From Bacteriovoracaceae bacterium UBA6261 (GTDB lineage Bacteria; Bdellovibrionota; Bacteriovoracia; Bacteriovoracales; Bacteriovoracaceae), in assembly GCA_002440825.1 (NCBI GenBank), contig DJVH01000121.1, forward strand, positions 1 to 13,709: a stretch of DNA of 13,709 nt. Reading direction: 5' to 3'. The number at the start of each line of letters is the position of its first letter. The stretch's first letter is position 1. This document shows positions 6,478 to 12,567 of the stretch, one piece after another. The notes under the pieces were generated by a model. It searched no databases, was not told where the DNA came from, and saw only the letters and a program-made list of their open reading frames with translations. The position numbers and the translations under genes are program-made.

Positions 6478-9144
6478 GTGTCGTTAAAAGACTTGCAGGC
6501 GATTATCGATTCCGGAACAAAACTGACTCCAATGATGGAGCAGTATTTTCAAATTAAAAAGAATTATCCTGATACTCTTCTTCTCTTTCGCATGGGCGAT
6601 TTTTACGAAGTTTTTTTCGAAGATGCCCGCGCAACGTCACGTATATTAAATATCACTCTTACTCATAGAGGAAAGATTGGAGACACGCCTATTCCAATGG
6701 CGGGAATTCCTCATCATGCAGCTTCTGCTTATATTGATCGCATCACTAACCGCGGATTAAAAGTCGCGATTTGCGAACAGATTCAGGATCCGAAAGATGC
6801 TGTCGGCATTGTGAAACGTGGTGTGACTCAAGTCGTTTCGCCGGGCATGCCTTTTGATCTGGAAAAAACTCAAGGCCACGAACACCGCTATATGGTTTCG
6901 AGTTATAAAAAAGACGGCTCTTATTTTTTAGTGGCCCTCGATTTCACCACCGGTGATTTCCGCGGTTATAAATATCAAAGCTTCGAAGAGCTGGCCGAAG
7001 GTCTGCGCCTTCTGGCCCCTCGTGAGTTCATTACTTATATGGGTCAATGGCATGAACAATCTTCGGAAGAAAAAGATATTGAAGCTCTTCTCAACCACTA
7101 TGGCGTTTTAAAAACGCACTTGAGTGAAGAATATTTCACTCCGAAGTTTGCTGAAATTTATATTGAAAAGCTTATTCCGGGCTATAAGCGCGATAAAATC
7201 CTGAAGCTGGATGAAACGATTCTGGCCCCAATCGGCGCGCTCTCCTATTACGTTTGCTCGACTCAGCTTCTTGAAAGTTTCATGCATATTCGTCCTTTCA
7301 AAATGATTTCCAATACGGGAATGATGAAAGTGACACAACCGACTTTAACCGGTTTAGAAATCCTTCCCAAATCCCGTGAAACTTATAAAGAATCATTGCT
7401 GGGATTTTTCGACAAAACTGAAACTGCCATGGGCGCTCGTTTACTTAAATCACTTTTTTCAACTCCGCTGTATGATGAAAAAGCGATTAATGAAAGACTG
7501 GATGTCATTGAAGCGATGACAAAAGACAATCATTTAATAAGCGATCTTCGCTCTGAACTTTCGCGCATCCGCGACATTGAAAGAATTCTCGCCAAAGTAG
7601 CAATGAACAAAGGCTCTGCTTCAGATTTAATCAATCTCGCGGTGGCCATCAACGCCTATGAAGAACTCTTGAAAACCATGAAGACTCTTCCTGTCGAAGC
7701 GGTTCTTTCTTCGGCGGAACGAAAAAATCTTCTCGCGCTGTCTGAGAAAATCCTCAAAACGTTAAACGATGAAATCGGAGCAAGTCTGGAGAAAGGAAAC
7801 CTGATCAAGAGCGGTGTTCACAAAGACCGCGACCGTCTGGCAAAACTTCACCTGAATGTCGGCGATGAACTTCTTAAAATGGAAACACGCCTTCGCAACG
7901 ATTCCGGTATCCAAAAACTTCGCATTAAATCCAACAATGTTTCCGGTTTTTTTATTGAAGTTTCTAAAGGAAGCACAGTTAAAGTTCCCAAAGATTTTGA
8001 ACGCAGACAAACTCTGGTGAATGCTGAACGCTATACAACTCCGGAACTCACACAGCTGGAAAAGGAAACGATTACAGCTCAGACAAAACTGGAAAAACTT
8101 GAAAGAGAAATTTTCAAAGATCTTCTCAATGACGTTCATGAACTCAGACTTTCTATCATGGGAATGTCTGGCCATATCGCTTTAATCGACAGTTTCCAGT
8201 CTCTGGCAAGCATCGCCCTTCAGGAAGGTTTTACTCGTCCTGAAATTGATTCAAAAAAACAAATTCTTCATATTGAATCCGGCTTTCATCCTTTGATCAA
8301 ATCTTTGATCAAGGATCAATTTGTCAGCCACGATCTTCACCTGGACAACAAAGTTTACTTTGGTCTTATCACAGGACCAAACATGGCCGGTAAAACAACA
8401 GTCATGAGAGAAGTGGCCATTATTCAGCTGCTGGCCCAGATGGGATCTTTTGTTCCGGCGAAACTCGCCAGAGTCGGTCTTTGCGATTTTCTTTTCAGCC
8501 GCCTTGGGGCCAGTGACGATATTCTCAAAGGTCAGTCGACTTTTATGGTGGAGATGGCAGAAACAGCAGAAATTCTCCGTCACGCTACAGCGAAATCACT
8601 CATTATTCTGGATGAAGTCGGACGCGGAACTTCGACATACGATGGTCTTTCTATTGCCTGGGGACTTGTTGAGCATTTCATTGAAGAAACTAAAGCACTC
8701 ACACTTTTCGCCACTCACTATCATGAATTGATTGACGTCGCAGACAACAGTGCGCAGGCAAAAAACCTCACAGTAGAAACAATCAATATCAAAGGCAATG
8801 TGCAATTCCTTTATCGATTGATCGAGAAGCCTGCTTCACAAAGTTTTGGTATTTATGTAGCGAGCCTGGCAGGCCTGCCAAAGAGTGTTCTGGCCAGATC
8901 AGAAGAAATTTTAAAGCAGCTTGAAAGCAATCATCATCAACCTGTTATTGAGCAAAAAAGCGGCCCGATGACAAAATCAAACAGTTCACAGCTTTGTTTC
9001 TTTGAAGATCTGAAACAGGAAGAAATTCCCGCTTATCTGAAAGTTCTTGAAGAAGAAATTGCAAAACTCGACGTTATGAAAATGACTCCGATCGATGCAC
9101 TTTTAAAGCTGAATCAATTGAAATCACAACTGGAATTGAACTAA
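6478..9144 (+). CDS. mutS: DNA mismatch repair protein MutS
   Basis: Recognises mismatches and small loops, then recruits MutL in an ATP-dependent manner. The 888 residues are near the usual 850-880. Domain I contains GDFYEVF with the mismatch-wedge Phe42 and Glu44, preceded by TPMMEQYFQIKK. The connector, core and clamp regions follow (KSGVHKDRDRLAKL and NVSGFFIEVSK in the core/clamp). The ATPase domain has Walker A GPNMAGKTT (633-641), STFMVEMAE, Walker B LIILDEVGRGTST (D712, E713) and ATHYHEL. Near the C-terminus QLCFF (838-842) fits a beta-clamp-binding motif, and the last ~30 residues (DALLKLNQLK) match the usual MutS dimer/tetramer helix. The GTG start is supported by AAGGA 8 nt upstream. 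No mutL is present in the window. It stands alone on the plus strand, divergent from the lpt operon. Confidence 0.98.
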   Translation: MSLKDLQAIIDSGTKLTPMMEQYFQIKKNYPDTLLLFRMGDFYEVFFEDARATSRILNITLTHRGKIGDTPIPMAGIPHHAASAYIDRITNRGLKVAICEQIQDPKDAVGIVKRGVTQVVSPGMPFDLEKTQGHEHRYMVSSYKKDGSYFLVALDFTTGDFRGYKYQSFEELAEGLRLLAPREFITYMGQWHEQSSEEKDIEALLNHYGVLKTHLSEEYFTPKFAEIYIEKLIPGYKRDKILKLDETILAPIGALSYYVCSTQLLESFMHIRPFKMISNTGMMKVTQPTLTGLEILPKSRETYKESLLGFFDKTETAMGARLLKSLFSTPLYDEKAINERLDVIEAMTKDNHLISDLRSELSRIRDIERILAKVAMNKGSASDLINLAVAINAYEELLKTMKTLPVEAVLSSAERKNLLALSEKILKTLNDEIGASLEKGNLIKSGVHKDRDRLAKLHLNVGDELLKMETRLRNDSGIQKLRIKSNNVSGFFIEVSKGSTVKVPKDFERRQTLVNAERYTTPELTQLEKETITAQTKLEKLEREIFKDLLNDVHELRLSIMGMSGHIALIDSFQSLASIALQEGFTRPEIDSKKQILHIESGFHPLIKSLIKDQFVSHDLHLDNKVYFGLITGPNMAGKTTVMREVAIIQLLAQMGSFVPAKLARVGLCDFLFSRLGASDDILKGQSTFMVEMAETAEILRHATAKSLIILDEVGRGTSTYDGLSIAWGLVEHFIEETKALTLFATHYHELIDVADNSAQAKNLTVETINIKGNVQFLYRLIEKPASQSFGIYVASLAGLPKSVLARSEEILKQLESNHHQPVIEQKSGPMTKSNSSQLCFFEDLKQEEIPAYLKVLEEEIAKLDVMKMTPIDALLKLNQLKSQLELN

Positions 9145-9146
9145 GA

Positions 9147-9166
9147 GGCAATATTTGCCCTTTTTT
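9147..9166 (+). terminator. Weak intrinsic terminator after mutS
   Basis: A 5-bp stem GGCAA / TTGCC with a TAT loop, followed by C and six Ts, begins 3 nt after the mutS stop. The stem is short, so some read-through into the next gene is likely. Confidence 0.6.
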
Positions 9167-9180
9167 ATCCACTCTCAGTT

Positions 9181-9222
9181 TTTCCTCCCGGTTCCCGAAA
9201 AGACTTTAAGACCGGGAGGAAA
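9181..9222 (+). promoter_or_regulatory. Perfect 12-bp hairpin sequestering the RBS of the RDD gene
   Basis: Left arm TTTCCTCCCGGT (9181-9192) and right arm ACCGGGAGGAAA (9211-9222) are exact reverse complements around an 18-nt loop. The right arm contains the strong ribosome binding site GGAGG (9215-9219), 5 nt before the ATG at 9225. If this folds in the mRNA, translation initiation would be blocked. The loop holds TCCCG, which could pair alternatively with CGGGA in the right arm. Neither strand has a U-tract after the stem, so a terminator role is unlikely. A DNA-level operator is also possible. Confidence 0.75.
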
Positions 9223-9224
9223 CA

Positions 9225-9791
9225 ATGTTTACGACAAATGAATTACTGAAGAAAAGAACATGGGCCATGACTATGGATCTTTTTATCGTGACGGCGACCA
9301 ATTACTTTTTGATGGCCGCTTTTACAAATTTTGTCAGAACGGTTTTCTTTCATTTTCCAATTAAGGCGCAGATCTTTCTTATCCACAAGTTTTCGACAAT
9401 GACCACTGTTTCCATGCTGTCATTGATGTTCGCTTATTTTTCTCTCTTTCTTTATGTCACCAATGGACGCACAATGGGCAAAACAATTTTTGGTCTGAAA
9501 GTTGTGAACGCTGATCAAAGTGAAATTACTCTCGTTCAGGCGATGAAACGCTCATTCGCTTATTTCACCTGTGCAATGCTTGGTTCATTCTTATTCGCTC
9601 TTTCTTTTATACGTAAGGATCAAAAAAGTTTAGCCGACCTTGTGTCATCTTCAGCAGTCGTTCTGGAGAATCATCAGACAGAAGTTGAAAAAGGCGGCAC
9701 TGAATTTCAACTTACTCTCCTGCACTCTGTAGAAGCTTCTCAGGGAACTGAAGAAGAAACAGAATACTTTGAGCAGAATAAAGCTGCTTAG
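9225..9791 (+). CDS. RDD-family integral membrane protein
   Basis: Small inner-membrane protein of unknown specific function; some RDD proteins have been linked to ion transport, but most are uncharacterised. The 188 residues carry the family marks: R11, A14 and D18 in RTWAMTMDLF at the start of membrane segment 1, the G-R-T-x-G-K motif (81-86) before FGLKVV, and a terminal KSLADL (134-139) that stands in for the usual R-x-x-x-D signature. Three membrane segments are visible (about 13-36, 60-79 and 111-129). A hydrophilic, Glu-rich tail (148-188) extends beyond the family core. The ATG start has GGAGG at 5 nt, locked in a 12-bp hairpin. There is little room for a promoter of its own between the mutS terminator and that hairpin, so it may depend on read-through from mutS. 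Confidence 0.85.
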   Translation: MFTTNELLKKRTWAMTMDLFIVTATNYFLMAAFTNFVRTVFFHFPIKAQIFLIHKFSTMTTVSMLSLMFAYFSLFLYVTNGRTMGKTIFGLKVVNADQSEITLVQAMKRSFAYFTCAMLGSFLFALSFIRKDQKSLADLVSSSAVVLENHQTEVEKGGTEFQLTLLHSVEASQGTEEETEYFEQNKAA

Positions 9792-9803
9792 TCCGTTGCT
9801 GAC

Positions 9804-11069
9804 TTATTTTTTCCATTTTGGATCGGTCAGCGCTTCTTTCAAAAAAATTTCCAGGTAATCTTTTTCAAGATCTGTAAGAAATAATCTATTCTGAATTTTG
9901 GGATTGTTTCCAGCTTGCGAAGATAGCCAGATTTCATCCAGCATCCCTGGACGCTTCTCAATTTCAACATCAACAGGAATCCTGCTTCTTCTGCTTTCGT
10001 CTGCTTCAAACCCATCGAGGGATTTATTGAGATGATTGTAGTGATTCAGGACGTCTCGCAACGTTGGCAAAGACCCATTGTGCATATAAGGAGCCGTCAG
10101 TGCGACGTTCATTAAACTAGGCGTTTTAAAAAAGAAATTTTGAGACGCAACACCTGAAACTTCACTTCTTCCTTTATCCAGCACAAGTGGTTTTATTCCC
10201 CACTGAGGAGCCGCTACCGAAGCAAAGAGATTGTTGTCGCCGAGCTCATTGCCGGAATGACAGCTCAGGCATTTGTTCATAAAGATGACGAATCCTCGCT
10301 TTTGTTGATTGCTCATAGCTTCGTCGTCTCCGCGCAAGTAACGTTGAAAGGGAGATCCTGTCGATTGAAATTCATATTTTTCAAAAGTCCCGATGGCCTC
10401 TGCAAGATGTCCGATGTTAATTTGCTCGGTTTTGACTTGGGGAAATGCCTCAGCAATTAATTTTTTATAATCCTCTCTGTTCGTGATTCTTTTGGTGATT
10501 TTTTCCCACGCTTCAAGATTGGAATCAGAATCTGCAACTTCGTTTTCCCCCTTCGTTCCCATCATTTCATTAGAAGTAACCATCGGGAAAAGGGCTTGAG
10601 CGGCCAGCGCGCTCGTCAAGGCGCCCGCAATGTGCGGAGCTTTAGGATTTGCTCCGTTCAGCGCTGGCTCCGGTGTTGAAAATATTTTTTTCTTGAAATC
10701 GTATTGAACTCGTCCATCCCAGAACATGTGCTGTTTCAATCCCATGCCGGAATTGAAAAGATGAGGGGCATTTCTTCGAAGAATTCCTTTGCTATCTTCG
10801 GTCTGGGACATCGGAAATTGATCGCTCGTTCCCTTCTGTGGATCATGACAAGTCTGACAACTGATCCGCTTATTCCCGGAAAGTAATTTGTCACTGAATA
10901 ATTTTTTTCCCAACTCAAATCGGGCCTTGTTTTCCACTTTAAGCGGTTCCAGTCCATACATATGAAGCATCTTCATTCTGGGGCGAATAATGGTATCCAG
11001 AACAATATTTTTTTCGGCGGAGTAAAGAGGAAGTGAGCATAGAAAAAGAACGGAAAAAATACTTTTCAT
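9804..11069 (-). CDS. Di-haem cytochrome c peroxidase / MauG family
   Basis: Periplasmic enzyme of the bacterial di-haem peroxidase family, which reduces hydrogen peroxide with electrons from small c-type cytochromes. The 421 residues begin with a Sec signal peptide (about 1-18, hydrophobic VLFLCSLPLY then SA). The two c-haem motifs are CQTCH (71-75, in NKRISCQTCHD) and CLSCH (267-271, in MNKCLSCHSG). Other family features are FWDGR (116-120) with a Trp located between the haems in known structures, and TAPYMHNGSLPTLRDV (325-340) with a candidate axial M329. The length exceeds classical CcpA (about 325-345), with an insertion around 170-200 and an extended C-terminus, so a MauG-like enzyme with a different substrate cannot be excluded. 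The ATG start has a modest AAGGTAGG site. It converges on the RDD gene with only 12 bp between them. Confidence 0.9.
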   Translation of the reverse strand: MKSIFSVLFLCSLPLYSAEKNIVLDTIIRPRMKMLHMYGLEPLKVENKARFELGKKLFSDKLLSGNKRISCQTCHDPQKGTSDQFPMSQTEDSKGILRRNAPHLFNSGMGLKQHMFWDGRVQYDFKKKIFSTPEPALNGANPKAPHIAGALTSALAAQALFPMVTSNEMMGTKGENEVADSDSNLEAWEKITKRITNREDYKKLIAEAFPQVKTEQINIGHLAEAIGTFEKYEFQSTGSPFQRYLRGDDEAMSNQQKRGFVIFMNKCLSCHSGNELGDNNLFASVAAPQWGIKPLVLDKGRSEVSGVASQNFFFKTPSLMNVALTAPYMHNGSLPTLRDVLNHYNHLNKSLDGFEADESRRSRIPVDVEIEKRPGMLDEIWLSSQAGNNPKIQNRLFLTDLEKDYLEIFLKEALTDPKWKK

Positions 11070-11085
11070 GACAAGCCTACCTTGG

Positions 11086-11091
11086 ATTATA
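11086..11091 (-). promoter_or_regulatory. Candidate -10 element for the peroxidase gene
   Basis: A perfect TATAAT on the minus strand lies 17 bp above the ATG. Only about 45 bp separate the start from the dps terminator, so the promoter must lie here if the gene is separately transcribed. The matching -35 (TTATGA, 17 bp upstream) is poor, and the leader would be very short. Confidence 0.3.
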
Positions 11092-11111
11092 TTCTCCTTC
11101 CTGGATCATCA

Positions 11112-11138
11112 TAAAAAAGGCCGCATATTGCGGCCTTT
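11112..11138 (-). terminator. Intrinsic terminator of the ZIP-dps operon
   Basis: A perfect 10-bp stem AAAGGCCGCA / TGCGGCCTTT with a TAT loop (11116-11138), followed in the minus direction by TTTTTTAT. It begins about 14 nt after the dps stop and insulates the peroxidase gene downstream. The same GGCCGC core occurs in the terminator at 2667-2690. Confidence 0.92.
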
Positions 11139-11151
11139 CACTTTAGATTAA

Positions 11152-11625
11152 CTATTCGAGCATAGATCTCAACATCCATGCTGTTTTTTCATGAAGCTGA
11201 AGTCTTTGAGTGAGGAGATCATTTGTCGGTTGATCATCGCACTCATTGACGATTGAAAACAATCCACGTGCTGTACGAATCACCTGCTCATGACTTGTCA
11301 CCAGGTCAGCAATCATTTGATTAGCATTCAAATCGCCGTTTGATTCTTTCACTGAGGTCAGTTTCGCAAACTCCTGGTAAGAGCCGGGTGCTCTCATTCC
11401 CAAGGCCCTGATACGCTCGGCGATCAAGTCCACAGCATCAGCGAGTTCTGTGTACTGCCCTTCAAACATCGTATGCAATGTCTGAAACTGAGGTCCAGTA
11501 ACATTCCAGTGATAGTTGTGAGTTTTTAAATAAAGTGTATAAGTGTCGGCCAGAAAATGGGAAAGGCCTTTGGCAATTTCCTCTCTTCCTTTTTCACTGA
11601 TACCGATGTCGATTTTTGTTTTCAT
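11152..11625 (-). CDS. dps: Dps / ferritin-like DNA-protection protein
   Basis: Cytosolic dodecameric mini-ferritin that oxidises Fe(II), preferably with hydrogen peroxide, and stores it as mineral, limiting Fenton damage. The 157 residues fit the family length. The intersubunit ferroxidase ligands align with E. coli Dps: H39 (NYHWN), H51 (TLHTM), E55 (FEGQY), D66 and E70 (AVDLIAER). The N-terminus has only a few Lys/Arg residues and no long Lys-rich tail, so DNA binding of the E. coli kind is not assured. The ATG overlaps the stop of the upstream ZIP-like gene by 4 nt, and its strong AAGGAG site (5-nt spacing) lies inside that gene's last codons, so the two are translationally coupled. A terminator follows. 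Confidence 0.95.
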   Translation of the reverse strand: MKTKIDIGISEKGREEIAKGLSHFLADTYTLYLKTHNYHWNVTGPQFQTLHTMFEGQYTELADAVDLIAERIRALGMRAPGSYQEFAKLTSVKESNGDLNANQMIADLVTSHEQVIRTARGLFSIVNECDDQPTNDLLTQRLQLHEKTAWMLRSMLE

Positions 11626-12389
11626 ACAAACTCCTTCCAGATAATAAAAATTAACGTAACAATCATCCCACTGAACAGCCCCGGATTTAATTCAATCTTT
11701 CTATGACTGTTCTTCATTTTTTCAATCAATTCATTTGCAGGCAGACCTACGTAACAACCGCCTGCAAAAGCAAGCATCACAGGCATCAACGTGACATACT
11801 TCTGACTAATCACCGTTCCGAGAATCGCCGAAATCATCGCGATGCTGGAGATAAAAATGGAACCTACAAATGACAACTCTGTTTCCAGTCCCATTGACAT
11901 TAAATTACGCGCTCCGAGAGTTCCCAAAAAAAGCTGGTGCACTCCCAGAAAACTTAATAGTGAATAACTGATGCCAGAGTGATGAATATTCATCGAGACG
12001 CCGGCGATCATTCCGGCCGGAAAATTATGCATCATCAGAAAAAGAATTTTTTCAATAAAGTCATGATTTCTGCTTTCTCCCGCGACACGCTCGCGGACGA
12101 TTTCTATAAAGAGAAGCATCAGCAATAACCCGGCAACTGCCCCGGCAACAACGCTCCAGAGTTCATAGTTATTACTAAGACTGCCGTGAAAATTTTTTTC
12201 AAGGCTTGGGTTGAGATAGGTAATGGCAGCGGCCAGAAAAAAACCGCACAGAACGAAATTAAAAATCTTTTCCAGAGATTTAAATTCCAGGGAGATTTTC
12301 TGCGGCTGGAATATTGTGGACACAGCACCTAAGGCCATTGCTCCCCCAGCGACTCCTCCTCCCAAAATTCCTAAAAATATTCCGCTCAT
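11622..12389 (-). CDS. ZIP-family-like metal transporter
   Basis: Inner-membrane protein expected to move divalent metal (Zn, Fe or Mn) into the cytosol if it works like ZIP transporters. Of its 255 residues, eight hydrophobic segments can be traced (about 4-27, 42-60, 78-98, 112-134, 142-165, 172-195, 200-222, 236-253). Segment 4 has HNFPAGMIAG (H121, N122, P124), which matches the ZIP metal-site motif HN-x-P-E-G except that the Glu is Ala125. Segment 5 has H151 in GVHQLF but lacks the usual HExPHE pattern. Segment 7 AFAGGCYVGLPANELIEK resembles the ZIP C-terminal motif. The altered binding site makes transport competence and metal choice uncertain. The ATG is supported by AAGGA 9 nt upstream. 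It overlaps dps by 4 nt, suggesting a metal-entry and iron-storage operon. Confidence 0.8.
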   Translation of the reverse strand: MSGIFLGILGGGVAGGAMALGAVSTIFQPQKISLEFKSLEKIFNFVLCGFFLAAAITYLNPSLEKNFHGSLSNNYELWSVVAGAVAGLLLMLLFIEIVRERVAGESRNHDFIEKILFLMMHNFPAGMIAGVSMNIHHSGISYSLLSFLGVHQLFLGTLGARNLMSMGLETELSFVGSIFISSIAMISAILGTVISQKYVTLMPVMLAFAGGCYVGLPANELIEKMKNSHRKIELNPGLFSGMIVTLIFIIWKEFV

Positions 12390-12567
12390 TTATTCTCATC
12401 CTTCGACGGTTCTCTAAAGAGACTCTTCTTCGAATTATGGTGTAAAATGCTACATTTGAATAATTTATAAACTTAATGGGTTTATAGAAAAAAACTATCG
12501 GTTTGGAAGAGATTAGTGGCCGGAGATTTCCACTCCGGCCTGCTAATTTTAATGAAGACTTAGCCTC
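12390..12567. other. Intergenic region between aspS and the ZIP-dps operon
   Basis: These 178 bases hold the aspS-proximal hairpin (12518-12540) and AT-rich DNA upstream of the ZIP-like gene, where its promoter should lie. A minus-strand CATAAT-like -10 around 12433-12438 is possible but has no good -35. I could not find a convincing Fur, PerR or OxyR site by eye. Confidence 0.45.
12518..12540 (-). terminator. Hairpin downstream of aspS, possible terminator
   Basis: A perfect 8-bp GC-rich stem GGCCGGAG / CTCCGGCC with a 7-nt loop, 27 nt past the aspS stop. The tract after it on the minus strand is ACTAATCTCTTCC, only mildly U-rich, so termination may be inefficient or factor-assisted. Nothing else nearby looks like a terminator for aspS. 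Confidence 0.5.

Noticed and set aside
7762..8175. A 137-codon minus-strand ORF opposite mutS
   Set aside because: It lies entirely antisense to the conserved core/clamp region of mutS, shows no recognisable domain and has no credible ribosome binding site; it is a shadow of mutS.
8251..8583. A 110-codon minus-strand ORF opposite the MutS ATPase domain
   Set aside because: It is antisense to the highly conserved Walker A region, and its composition fits a reverse-frame shadow.
2667..11138. The two GGCCGC hairpins (2667-2690 and 11116-11138) as a dispersed repeat family
   Set aside because: Only two copies are present, their similarity is limited to the stem core, and both are fully explained as intrinsic terminators directly after stop codons.
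12456..12470. Possible PerR/Fur-type box (TTGAATAATTTATAA) upstream of the ZIP-dps operon
   Set aside because: One half-site fits the PerR consensus reasonably but the other matches only about half, and AT-rich DNA gives such hits by chance.
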